Assembly (NCBI GenBank): GCA_937877625.1
Contig: CALFJG010000050.1
Coordinates: 1 to 9,310 of the forward strand
From: an uncultured Prevotellaceae bacterium
GTDB taxonomy: Bacteria; Bacteroidota; Bacteroidia; Bacteroidales; Bacteroidaceae
DNA: 9,310 bases
Direction of reading: 5' to 3'
In this document: piece by piece, positions 1 to 7,950 of the stretch
Numbering within the stretch: position 1 is the stretch's first letter
Layout: each line of letters starts with the position of its first letter
Translations under genes and position numbers: made by a program
Notes under the pieces: generated by a model
The model's input: the letters and a program-made list of their open reading frames with translations, nothing else
The model's database searches: none
Told to the model about the DNA's origin: nothing

Positions 1-27
1 ATTGAAATCAAATCTTTTAATCTTCAT
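1..27 (-). CDS. Start of next tail-operon gene (partial, runs out of window)
   Basis: An ATG at 27-25 opens a frame that reads MKIKRFDFN and is still open at the window edge. It begins 19 nt after the stop codon of the large hub gene, a spacing typical of this operon, and is preceded by an A/G-rich stretch (AAAGGCA) directly before the ATG. Only nine codons are visible, so no function can be given; in comparable phages this slot holds further baseplate or receptor-binding genes. The call rests on position and start context only. Confidence 0.45.
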
Positions 28-46
28 TGCCTTTGTCGTTTTATTG

Positions 47-3000
47 TTAATACTCTATTTCCACACTCTCTGTCATTTCATCCACTCCGTCCCTCAACGT
101 GGCCGTTGCCCTGAACTTGACGGAAGATGGGAAGCCCGTACTTCCTGCGTCCAAATCTGAATGCACCATTACGAGCTGCTTGCGCTCCGTGGGCCAGTTG
201 TCCGTGTCGTGCCTGATGTTCCATGCCTCATCCGACAGTTCACGCACGATGCCGTCTTTGTCCTTGGTCTCACGCTCCCAAACGATGTCGCCCTGCTCTA
301 TAATGTCCGTCACGTCCTCCGTGCCCCACTTGGCCTCGATGGTCAGCGTGCCGTTGAAGTTGTCGGGGTCATACAGCTGGTAGTCCTCCGTGAAGTCCAG
401 ATAGAACTTAGTGTCGCCCTCCACTACCTGCCAGTCGGTGCAACCGAACTTCGGCTCTTGGGTCGTAAGGGTCTTCAGGCACATCCACTTCTTTCCCCTG
501 TTCCACACATACGATGTCTCAAAAACGCCCGTCGCGCTGTTGTACGCCTCACAGTAGTACATGACGTTTGCTGACCATTCGGCATACTCCACGTATTGCA
601 GGTTGCCTTTCAGTTCCTCCAGTTTCTTGTTGAACTTCTCTAAAAGTGCCTTATACGCACCGTCGCCTATCTCTATGGCTTTCGACTTGCTGATAACCTT
701 AACGTCCACGAGGCCCCAGTCTTCGCCCACCTCTTTCAAAGTCAGTTCGGCATAGGCCCCTGCGAGATTGCGGCTGATGCCCACTACAAAAAACTCCTTG
801 CCCATTGCCGGGTGGGTGTAATGATTGAAGAGGCCGACGTTGCCCGCCGCGTCTACAAGTTTCTGTGTCATGGTGACACGCGGCAAATGATATTCGTCGT
901 AGTAACTGTCAACGTATAGCCTTTCGGGCTTTTCCTGAATGCCCCGCACGTAGTCGTAGATGGAAAGCACCCCTGCACCGCCATACATCGGCGTGGACAT
1001 CTTCACGGCATTCGTAACGCCCAACTCCTTACATTCGTCCGTTGTCAGGGCCGAATTTATCTTGAACTCTATATCGTCCTTTCTGTTGGTGTGTTCCTCG
1101 CCCGTGTCCGACATATATATCAGGTCATTGTCGCCTGTATTGTTAATCATGCCGTTGTCGCTGTACACCTTTATCTCAAAGTCCTTTATCTGGATATTGC
1201 TGACATGTGCAAGCAAAGGCACGCTGTTACTGATCCTACGGAAGAATGTAGGGTGACGGCGCGTAATATCATCCCAAACGGCGTTTACGGGGCCAAGTAT
1301 CATGAACTGCACCGTACCGCTCACGTTGTCGGTTCGTTTGATGGGAATGGCCGTGCCGCCGCTTGCCTCGATGCCCATCGTATAGGTGATATTGTTCTGT
1401 ATATCGAACTCCGTACCTATTATCTTGTCGCCTATCTTCGGGTCTATGCCGATATAGAAGCACTGCTGATAATATTCATCATCGCTGCTGCACTGCTCAC
1501 GCGTCTTGTATGTTCGCCAAACAAAGTCGCCCGGCTGTCCGTGACCTGTATAGGGTATTCCCGTGCCTAAGCCATTGCCTGGCGATTTCTCCACTACGCA
1601 CTTATTGCCGATTATCAGCATACAGGCAAGTACGGACACTTTCGATATTTTATCACTGCTGTCGCCTACCTCGCTGTAGTTGTATTCGTAGAGTTGCGGG
1701 CCGGTGTTGGTAAACGGCATAAGCCCTTTGTCTAAGTATTGCGACCATGTGGGCGTGCTGTTCGGGGTGTATGCCTGCCAAAGCTGCTGTGTGTAATACC
1801 TGCCGTCATCGTTGTTTCTGCTTGGTACGGTATGGTGCCAATACGCATTGCCCCAGTCATTGTTATTGCGCAACTTCGTGTATTCCTCCGTCACGTTCAT
1901 AACAGGGTTAAGCACCATTTTCCCCGAAACGACGATGTAGTTTGTGGTATCATCGTCAGACGGGGAAAACACACCGCCTGACGTATTTCCTTTATATACG
2001 GCCACCGGGATTGCCGCCTTAATCGTGTCGGCATTGGGTCGGCATCCGCTCTGCGTATCGTTTTCGTTGCCGTTGATGCTTACGATAAGATAGTTTGACC
2101 TGCTGACATTTGGCGTAGGGCTGTTATCGCTCTTGTTGGCCTTGGTCTCAATCTTGCCTATTGAGAAAATTGCAGCCGCGATTTTATTCACAAACGAGTT
2201 AGGAAGTCTCTGTTGATATGTTCCGTCGCTGCAATATGCGTCTATCAGGTCATTGCCGTACTCATCGGGAAAAGTCCACAACTTGCTTTGCATCACTTGC
2301 AGATACCAGTCTGTTATAACGGCTGCGTCGTAGTCCGTGGCCCGGCCATGTACCATATTGTTAAACGCGTCGTAGGCCGAATGTCCCTCACCGTCCGACG
2401 AATATTCGGTCATATATTTCTGATACCACGTATAGGGCGATGTCAGGTAGTCCGCATCCAGCGGGCTTTCAATGACGTTTTCAATCTCCTTTACGTCACA
2501 GTTGACTACTATCTGGTTGAAAACCTCGCCTACGCTTATCTGCGTACTCGTATCCTCCACGATGCCGGTTTCTATCGCTACCGTTCGCGGCTGCGTCGTT
2601 TCCACCACTTCGCCCAACTTCGTGAAGTCGTGCCACTCTATCGCCGTGGTTCCCTTGATATTCTCCCATGCGAAGATATAGAACTTAAAGCCCTCCTGTA
2701 CGATATGCAGATTCAAATATCTTAGCATTTCCTCCAATACCACATCCTGCTGCCACACGTCGTTTTCATCGTCGCCCAAAAACAGCAGGTCGGAAATGGA
2801 AATCTGGGTAAACATTTGGAATTTGTCGTAGGGCTGGCTGTCCTTTGCCCGGCTGCAATCGTAGAGTATCTGGATGCTGTTTGAGTAGGTCACGTCAAGA
2901 TTGATGGCTATGCCCTCCAACATCTCCTTGATGATAGTCTGGAAACTGCGCTGCCTTGCCTCGCTCTTCACGCTTACGTAGTCTGCGCCCGTCTGCCCTA

Positions 3001-3400
3001 CATTCAGGTACTTCGAGAACTGCAAGGCCGAAAGCGCGTCGATGCAGTTCAACTCCAGTTCGTCTAATACCTCGTTGTAGGGCTGTGAATAGGTCTGCGG
3101 CTCCAGGAAACCCGCAAAGAGGCATTTGCCGTCGCGGTAGATGTTCACAACCGCGTTACGGCAATTCGTACAGAACAGTCCTGGCAAAAACGACTTTGTC
3201 AGTAGCCGGATAGTTGCCGAATGTCTCAACAGATGGTCGAAAGTGTCGTTTACGTTGCTTGCAATCTCCACCGGGTCATCGGCGAAGTACACACCGCTTT
3301 CGTCGCTGCCTATCTCTAAGCTGCCACCGTCGCCCGTCGTGGAAATCATTACCGTAACAAGGCGGCTCTTTCGGTCGAAAAATCTGCCACTCAGATACAT
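47..3400 (-). CDS. Large tail tip / baseplate hub protein with C-terminal surface-binding-type domains
   Basis: A 1117-residue protein, probably the distal-tail or hub protein that caps the tube and contacts the host surface. Residues 1-130 look like the first hub domain: a beta-rich start, an 'LFAGFLEPQTY' strand (94-104) and an 'LELNCIDALSAL' helix (115-126), the usual hub pattern of a ligand/tail strand followed by a 'D.LS.L' helix. A long central part (about 130-900) has no domain I can name, but stretches such as 'GPVNAVWDDITRRHPTFF' and 'RLYVDSYYDEYHLPRV' recall prophage tail proteins of gut Bacteroidales. Residues about 905-935 form a short charged helix, likely coiled. Residues about 937-1000 have the aromatic W...Y...W...P...W pattern of CBM5/12-like modules, and about 1005-1115 resemble an Ig-like beta-sandwich. 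The start is 2 nt past the tape measure stop, implying coupled translation. The hub role is inferred; the position straight after the tape measure supports it. Confidence 0.75.
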   Translation of the reverse strand: MYLSGRFFDRKSRLVTVMISTTGDGGSLEIGSDESGVYFADDPVEIASNVNDTFDHLLRHSATIRLLTKSFLPGLFCTNCRNAVVNIYRDGKCLFAGFLEPQTYSQPYNEVLDELELNCIDALSALQFSKYLNVGQTGADYVSVKSEARQRSFQTIIKEMLEGIAINLDVTYSNSIQILYDCSRAKDSQPYDKFQMFTQISISDLLFLGDDENDVWQQDVVLEEMLRYLNLHIVQEGFKFYIFAWENIKGTTAIEWHDFTKLGEVVETTQPRTVAIETGIVEDTSTQISVGEVFNQIVVNCDVKEIENVIESPLDADYLTSPYTWYQKYMTEYSSDGEGHSAYDAFNNMVHGRATDYDAAVITDWYLQVMQSKLWTFPDEYGNDLIDAYCSDGTYQQRLPNSFVNKIAAAIFSIGKIETKANKSDNSPTPNVSRSNYLIVSINGNENDTQSGCRPNADTIKAAIPVAVYKGNTSGGVFSPSDDDTTNYIVVSGKMVLNPVMNVTEEYTKLRNNNDWGNAYWHHTVPSRNNDDGRYYTQQLWQAYTPNSTPTWSQYLDKGLMPFTNTGPQLYEYNYSEVGDSSDKISKVSVLACMLIIGNKCVVEKSPGNGLGTGIPYTGHGQPGDFVWRTYKTREQCSSDDEYYQQCFYIGIDPKIGDKIIGTEFDIQNNITYTMGIEASGGTAIPIKRTDNVSGTVQFMILGPVNAVWDDITRRHPTFFRRISNSVPLLAHVSNIQIKDFEIKVYSDNGMINNTGDNDLIYMSDTGEEHTNRKDDIEFKINSALTTDECKELGVTNAVKMSTPMYGGAGVLSIYDYVRGIQEKPERLYVDSYYDEYHLPRVTMTQKLVDAAGNVGLFNHYTHPAMGKEFFVVGISRNLAGAYAELTLKEVGEDWGLVDVKVISKSKAIEIGDGAYKALLEKFNKKLEELKGNLQYVEYAEWSANVMYYCEAYNSATGVFETSYVWNRGKKWMCLKTLTTQEPKFGCTDWQVVEGDTKFYLDFTEDYQLYDPDNFNGTLTIEAKWGTEDVTDIIEQGDIVWERETKDKDGIVRELSDEAWNIRHDTDNWPTERKQLVMVHSDLDAGSTGFPSSVKFRATATLRDGVDEMTESVEIEY

Positions 3401-3402
3401 AC

Positions 3403-6400
3403 CTATCCTATTTTTATGTTAGTCCGCTTGCCGGATTTACTGCTTATATTCGTCTCGTTGGCCATAACCCCTACCAACTTCCTGCCCTCTATCTCAAATC
3501 GTATCGTGCCGCTGAAGCCGCTTGCGGGCTGCAGCATGTTCCTGTCAAACTGGAAATCAATCCTCGGCACGTCCGGGGTCTTGATGTCTGGGTACGACAT
3601 TTTGCGCTGCCCGCTAAGCATCTGTAGCAACCGCAACTGCTGCCGTTTGTTCAGTATCATTTCGCCGCTGTTGACACGGGCCAGTAGTTTGTCGCCCGTC
3701 GGGCTGTTGCCGCCCACTACGCCACCCGTAGCGAATGACCCGGCCATAGCCAGTGCCGCCAATACTGCGGCCACACCTGCGGCAATGGCTACGAGATTCA
3801 GGGGAAACGGCATCTTTGCGCCCTCTGCCGTAGCGTCTGCGACGGCCTCGCCGCTCTTTGCTGCCGTGTTTGCCATCGTTGCCGCCGTGTCGGCTCCCAC
3901 TGCTGCCGTGTCGGCTATAGTCGCGGCTGTTCCCGCTGCCGTGGCCGCTGTCTCGGCCTCCTTGGCCCCGGTCTGTAGGTTCGTGGCCATCGTCAACATG
4001 TTCACTATTTCAACGATGGTGCTGATTCCGTCGTAGATTTGCAGAAAACCGTCAACGATGCCCGTCAGCGTCTGCCAGGCGTTGCCGTTGCCCTCCAAGG
4101 CGTTCGTGATGCCCTCTATGCCGCCGCCTATGCCTTTCACGCCGTCCCATCCTTTGCGGTAGGTGCTGAAACTCCTTACCGCGTCCTTGGCCCACTCGGC
4201 ATAACTCTTGCGCAAGGCTTCAAGTTGCGCCATCTGCCCGCCTGTGAGGTCGGGGTTCTTCATCAGCGCGTTAATCTCACGTATCTTATCCACGATGCCG
4301 TCAAAGCCCATCGCCCTTATCTTCAGGCGGTACTCTCGGCCTGTCAGCGCGTTAATCTCCTCCACCTCGCGCTGCATCTGTGGCAGTTCAACGCCCAACT
4401 GGATAGCGCGTTTCTTCTGTGTCAGGCGGTCGATTATCTCCTGTGTTTTCTGTATCTGTGCCGCATCTTCCGTCTGTTGCTGCTTGCTGTAGAACGATAT
4501 GGCCGCGTCAATCTCTCTCAGCGTGCCCGCATCCTCCACCTTGGGCGAAATCGTTGCGGCCTTGTCCGCACGCTGCCAACGGCTTTCTATCTCCTCCAAA
4601 TCCTTGATGTGTTGCAGGATTGCAGGGCGGTTTTCCTGTAGCGACGTACTCAGTTGGTCGCGGTAGTAGGCCAGTTTGACGCTCAGTTGGTCGTAGGTCT
4701 GCAAAGCCTCATCGGGCATGTCGATTACTGCGGCATCCTCGATGTGCTTCTTTAGCACCTCCAGGCGGTTAATCTCATTGTCTATCTGCGTTTGGCTCTC
4801 CTTTGCGGCTGTCTTGCGTAGTGTCCGCTGGTATTCCAGTTCGTTGCTCACGTCCTGAATGGTTGTCAGGTGCTGCGGGTCTGCGGGTCGCTGTAGTTCT
4901 GCCTGACGTAGTTCTACGGCTGCTATCTGGGTGTCAATCTCGGCTATCTTCCCTTTCTCGGTCGTTACTTCCCTGACCTTGTTAAGGTATTCCGTGACAC
5001 TCTTCGCGTCTGCCGCCGTCTCAATCTTGGCAGTGTCCACCGTGTCGCCCTCGCCCACTGCACCGATTGGCAACGCGGCTTTCTTCTGCGCAAGTTCTAT
5101 GGTGTCGGCTTTCTTCTGCCATGCCTGTATATCGCGCTGTATTTTCCGTTGCTCGTCGCTATCGTCCCCGGTCAGTTTCTTCTTTGACAGGTCGATGTTG
5201 GTACGCAATTCTTCAAGCGTCTTAGGGTCTTTGACGATTTGCCGCTTATCACCTCCCTTGCTGTCGGTGCTGCCCGGTTTCGTCTTCCTGCCGGGCCTGA
5301 GTATCTTCTTTGCCTCGGCATCCTCTGCGGCAAACTGCGCCTCTACTTTCTTTATTTCAGCGTCGTTTGCCGCCATGCGCTTATCTATAGCGGCCAGAAC
5401 AGGGCTTGCCTTTACGTCCGTGCCGCTGTAGAGTTGTGCGCCCTGCTCGGAAAACTCCCACTTGCCCGTTCGCTGGTTCACGCTGCCGTAGCGTTTGCTC
5501 TTATAGGTATCGTCCTTTATCTCGTCGCCCGCCTTGGCGCGTCTGCCGCTCTTGTTGGCATCGTCCTGAATGGCCGTCTGTGTGGCCGTGTATTCATCAG
5601 CCAGCGCAATCTGCTTGCGGTAGAGTTCCGTAAGTTGTGCCATCCTTGCCGCTGCCTTGGCCCTGCGGGTAAACGCCTCTACCACTGCATCGGTATTGCC
5701 GTTGAATATGCTTTCCGCGTCAGATACATCGCTAACGCTTATGCGCAAATCGTCAAATGCGGACTGATGCGCCTTTATCCAGGCCATCTTCTCGGCGGTC
5801 GTACTGAGCGACTTCCACTGTTGTTTCAGGCCCTCAAACTGCCCCATCAGGTCGGAGTAGGTAGAAGACAGGGCGGTGTCGTATGCCTGTTTCACGCTGT
5901 CGGCCTCCTTGCCGAACTCATCCATGCCGTCGGCGGCATCCCTCGCTGACGCTCCCGCATCGTCAAAGCTGCCCGCCAACTTGGCTACGACTGTACCCAG
6001 TGCCACTACGGCAATGCCTATGCCCGTAGCGGCCATCAGTCCGCGAAAGGCAATCTTTGCCGCTATCGCCGCCGTCTGTGCGCTGCGGAATGACTGCGAC
6101 ATGACGTGCATGGCCGCTGCCGCCTTTTTGGTGTTCGTACCGAAAAGGGCGTATGCGGCAATATACCTCACAAACTCAAAGCGCGACAATTTCAGGGTAA
6201 CATTCAGGGTGTGTAACTGTTTACTCAGTATAAGTATAGACGTGGCGGTCACTCCCACCTGTGCGCTGAAATCAAGTACGGGTAGAATACGGCTTACTAC
6301 CGATGCTATGTAGTCGGTGTACTGGCTCCAGTAGTTTTTTAGCTTCTGCAAACTTGCCTCTCCGGTGCTTGCCATGCCGCTGTACGCCTTTTCCATCGTA

Positions 6401-7410
6401 CCCGCACTGTCTTCAAGCTGCCTGATATTCTCATCGAACTTCTCAGCCAATTGCCCAGTTAGCGCGTTTGTCAGGCGCAAAGCCTCCGCACGTCCAAACA
6501 ACTTTGCATAGATAGATTCTTTCAGTTCGCCGGATTTCTGCGCGTAGGCTGTAATCGTCTTGTCGAGTTCCTGCAAATAATTGCGCAAGCCTCCGGCGGC
6601 CTTGATGCTTGCGGCGTTGAACTCTATGCCCATCGCCTCGGCCATTTTCTGTGCCTTGCTGCTTTCCTTGGTTAGTGCCGTCAGCACACTTGAAAGTTGG
6701 GTGGCCACTTCCGATGTGTTACCTGTAACGCCTGTTAACGTACTCATTACGGCTAACATTTCGCTGAACGAAACGCCCAACTGCGCCGCCTGGCCTGTCA
6801 CGCTTGGCAGGGCTGCGGCCAACTGCTCAAACGAAGTCACGCCGTTCTTTGCAGTCAGCTGTATCTTATCCTGAATATCCTGTGCCGCGCTCCACTCCAA
6901 ACCGTAGTTCTTAATGATAGTGGATGTCACCTTTACCACCTCGCCCACATCGGCAATGCCGCCAATGGCCGACTTTGCCGACGCTTCCAAATAGGAAATC
7001 CAGTTATCCTCGGGTACGCCGTTACTGATGACCTGATATAAGCCGTTGGCCAAAGCGTCACGGGCAATGGGAATGTCTGCCGCAAGTTCGGCCACTTGAC
7101 CTTTGAGCACTTTAAATCCCGCCGCGTCCTTTCCGGCCATCGTGTTGGCGGCTTTCATAGCGGCCTCGAACGAACGGCTTTCAGCTGTGGCACTGTTGAG
7201 CGTACCCGCAATCTGCGAAGCAGCCGACGACACCTGCTGCATCTTCTGCACGCTTTGGGTAAAGGCCAGTAGTTTGTCGCGGAACTGTCCCGCACTGCCC
7301 TTGGCATTCTCCATTACCTTACGCAATTCGGCTACGGCAGATGTGGCCGTGACAAGCTGTTCCTTGCCGTCTACGGTCAAACGTACCTTAAAATTAATCT
7401 CTTTTGCCAT
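3403..7410 (-). CDS. Phage tail tape measure protein (TP901 type)
   Basis: A 1335-residue tape measure protein, the scaffold around which the tail tube is built and whose length sets tail length; it is expelled during infection and can help DNA cross the membrane. Residues about 110-310 match the TP901-type core (PhageMin_Tail): 'GLYQVISNG', 'TSTIIKNYGL' and 'LPSVTGQAAQLGVSFSEML' are characteristic. Hydrophobic stretches lie near 455-480 (GIGIAVVALGTVVAKLAG) and 1204-1226. Residues about 731-1007 are helical with degenerate repeats of 50-60 residues, and 1154-1188 are five Ala/Thr-rich heptamers. The C-terminal glycine-rich motif 'SPTGDKLLARVNSGEMILN' (1236-1254) is a hallmark of tape measures in many phages. 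At the textbook 0.15 nm per residue the maximum tail length would be about 200 nm. The ATG at 7410 is preceded by an A-rich leader without a clear Shine-Dalgarno. The neighbouring chaperone and hub genes agree with this call. Confidence 0.95.
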   Translation of the reverse strand: MAKEINFKVRLTVDGKEQLVTATSAVAELRKVMENAKGSAGQFRDKLLAFTQSVQKMQQVSSAASQIAGTLNSATAESRSFEAAMKAANTMAGKDAAGFKVLKGQVAELAADIPIARDALANGLYQVISNGVPEDNWISYLEASAKSAIGGIADVGEVVKVTSTIIKNYGLEWSAAQDIQDKIQLTAKNGVTSFEQLAAALPSVTGQAAQLGVSFSEMLAVMSTLTGVTGNTSEVATQLSSVLTALTKESSKAQKMAEAMGIEFNAASIKAAGGLRNYLQELDKTITAYAQKSGELKESIYAKLFGRAEALRLTNALTGQLAEKFDENIRQLEDSAGTMEKAYSGMASTGEASLQKLKNYWSQYTDYIASVVSRILPVLDFSAQVGVTATSILILSKQLHTLNVTLKLSRFEFVRYIAAYALFGTNTKKAAAAMHVMSQSFRSAQTAAIAAKIAFRGLMAATGIGIAVVALGTVVAKLAGSFDDAGASARDAADGMDEFGKEADSVKQAYDTALSSTYSDLMGQFEGLKQQWKSLSTTAEKMAWIKAHQSAFDDLRISVSDVSDAESIFNGNTDAVVEAFTRRAKAAARMAQLTELYRKQIALADEYTATQTAIQDDANKSGRRAKAGDEIKDDTYKSKRYGSVNQRTGKWEFSEQGAQLYSGTDVKASPVLAAIDKRMAANDAEIKKVEAQFAAEDAEAKKILRPGRKTKPGSTDSKGGDKRQIVKDPKTLEELRTNIDLSKKKLTGDDSDEQRKIQRDIQAWQKKADTIELAQKKAALPIGAVGEGDTVDTAKIETAADAKSVTEYLNKVREVTTEKGKIAEIDTQIAAVELRQAELQRPADPQHLTTIQDVSNELEYQRTLRKTAAKESQTQIDNEINRLEVLKKHIEDAAVIDMPDEALQTYDQLSVKLAYYRDQLSTSLQENRPAILQHIKDLEEIESRWQRADKAATISPKVEDAGTLREIDAAISFYSKQQQTEDAAQIQKTQEIIDRLTQKKRAIQLGVELPQMQREVEEINALTGREYRLKIRAMGFDGIVDKIREINALMKNPDLTGGQMAQLEALRKSYAEWAKDAVRSFSTYRKGWDGVKGIGGGIEGITNALEGNGNAWQTLTGIVDGFLQIYDGISTIVEIVNMLTMATNLQTGAKEAETAATAAGTAATIADTAAVGADTAATMANTAAKSGEAVADATAEGAKMPFPLNLVAIAAGVAAVLAALAMAGSFATGGVVGGNSPTGDKLLARVNSGEMILNKRQQLRLLQMLSGQRKMSYPDIKTPDVPRIDFQFDRNMLQPASGFSGTIRFEIEGRKLVGVMANETNISSKSGKRTNIKIG
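3847..3951 (-). repeat. Five tandem 21-bp repeats in the tape measure gene
   Basis: Tape measure residues 1154-1188 consist of five in-frame seven-residue units: TAATAAG, TAATIAD, TAAVGAD, TAATMAN, TAAKSGE. Each begins Thr-Ala-Ala, so the DNA repeats every 21 bp, with synonymous changes between copies. The segment precedes a hydrophobic stretch and the conserved C-terminal motif, and is probably a flexible or helical linker. Seen directly in the sequence. Confidence 0.85.
4387..5220 (-). repeat. Degenerate helical-hairpin repeats in the tape measure (protein level)
   Basis: Tape measure residues about 731-1007 contain four or five related helix-turn-helix units. Each starts with a Thr/Ser-led helix (TLEELRTNI at 731, SVTEYLNKV at 804, TIQDVSNELEY at 850, TYDQLSVKLAYY at 905, TLREIDAAISFY at 963) and then a second charged helix such as 'IQRDIQAWQKK', 'IDNEINRLEVLKK' or 'QEIIDRLTQKK'. 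The spacing is about 55 residues in the last three units and looser in the first two. The similarity is only at protein level and was found by eye, so unit borders are approximate. Confidence 0.55.
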
Positions 7411-7450
7411 TTTTAACGCTCAGTTACTTACTTATATCAGATTTTATTTT

Positions 7451-7458
7451 TATCTTTG
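7451..7458 (+). promoter_or_regulatory. Bacteroidota-type -7 promoter box for the small plus-strand gene
   Basis: TATCTTTG matches the Bacteroidota sigma-factor -7 consensus TAnnTTTG exactly. It lies 23 nt before the ATG at 7482 in the same direction, which would give a transcript with a leader of roughly 15-20 nt. The region upstream (7411-7450) is AT-rich, but at the expected -33 position (about 7425-7431) there is only a TTA-containing stretch, so the -33 element is weak. It sits in the leader of the tape measure gene and points away from it. Confidence 0.6.
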
Positions 7459-7481
7459 CAGCAGATAAAAGAGTTTTGCGC

Positions 7482-7688
7482 ATGAAGTCAAGAAAACATA
7501 ACGGTCTTTGGGTGCTCGTCGCCCTGCTGTCATTCCTTGGTCTGACGGTAGGATTCTGCATCTATAGCGGTTTTCTTACGCTTGTCTGTGCTCCGATAGC
7601 ATTCGTTTCTTTCTGTGTAGTGGCCTACAGGCTCGAAGAAAGTTGGAAACGCGACATTATCAACGGCTCTCAGCAGATACAACCATAG
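7482..7688 (+). CDS. Small two-helix membrane protein on the opposite strand (moron-like)
   Basis: A 68-residue protein of no family I recognise. It has a basic N-terminus (K2, R4, K5, H6), a hydrophobic helix at about 9-28, a very short turn, a second helix at about 31-49 and a charged C-terminal tail (RLEESWKRD). By the positive-inside rule both ends should be in the cytoplasm. It is the only plus-strand gene here and fills the gap between the chaperone and tape measure genes, with a matching -7 box 23 nt upstream of the ATG. An in-frame ATG at 7404 exists but lies inside the tape measure gene and upstream of the promoter, so 7482 is preferred. The layout is that of a moron expressed in the lysogen; a superinfection-exclusion role, as for HK97 gp15 in the same slot, is inference from position and size. 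A class II holin would have the same topology but would be expected on the late-operon strand. Confidence 0.7.
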   Translation: MKSRKHNGLWVLVALLSFLGLTVGFCIYSGFLTLVCAPIAFVSFCVVAYRLEESWKRDIINGSQQIQP

Positions 7689-7698
7689 TACGCAACTT

Positions 7699-7950
7699 TC
7701 ACTTTTCCAACCTCTTCACAAGTGCCTCAAACCTCGCCTTGCTATCTTCCTTGCTGACGGCTTCCCGCTTCGGTGTCTGCGTTTTCTCCCACGGTAGCGA
7801 TAACAGCTTTTGCGGGTTCACCTTGCCCTTGACGTGTGGCTGGACGGTGATAGCGGCTAAGAGCCTCATGCGCTCCCACTCGCCTTTGTCCTCGGCCTCG
7901 CTCTGTGCCGAATAGGCTTTGCAGATTTCTTCGAACTCTTCGGGTAGCAT
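7699..7950 (-). CDS. Tail assembly chaperone, second part (T-like, reached by frameshift)
   Basis: The 83 residues from the first in-frame ATG contain the conserved-looking segments 'MLPEEFEEICKAY', 'EWERMRLLAAI' and 'PQKLLSLPW', recalling the C-terminal half of frameshifted tail chaperones. The frame stays open upstream of that ATG for 25 more codons to the A-run at 8024-8032, and the extra residues (for example 'IRLSYDDFCRM') complete the motif that the ATG would cut in half. I therefore think the region is made mainly or only as an extension of the upstream chaperone; separate initiation at 7950 cannot be excluded. The extension would bind the tape measure. The C-terminus is rich in Lys and Glu. 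It ends only 10 nt from the end of the convergent small membrane gene. Confidence 0.8.
   Translation of the reverse strand: MLPEEFEEICKAYSAQSEAEDKGEWERMRLLAAITVQPHVKGKVNPQKLLSLPWEKTQTPKREAVSKEDSKARFEALVKRLEK

Noticed and set aside
47..700. Diversity-generating retroelement variable region at the end of the hub gene
   Set aside because: No template repeat or reverse transcriptase is in the window, and the C-terminal codons are not enriched in AAY as expected for a variable repeat.
2213..2725. Plus-strand open frame of 170 codons opposite the hub gene
   Set aside because: Antisense shadow of the hub gene; no start context, no promoter and no recognisable protein features.
5239..5949. Long plus-strand open frame (236 codons) opposite the tape measure
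   Set aside because: It is the antisense of a well-supported tape measure frame; the protein is rich in Arg, Leu and Cys with no domain pattern. The same holds for plus-strand frames at 3416-4036, 4039-4641 and 4931-5431.
7404..7688. Longer form of the small membrane protein starting at the ATG at 7404
   Set aside because: That ATG overlaps the tape measure start and lies upstream of the -7 box; the added N-terminus reads like translated AT-rich leader. The ATG at 7482 fits the promoter and gives a normal basic N-terminus.
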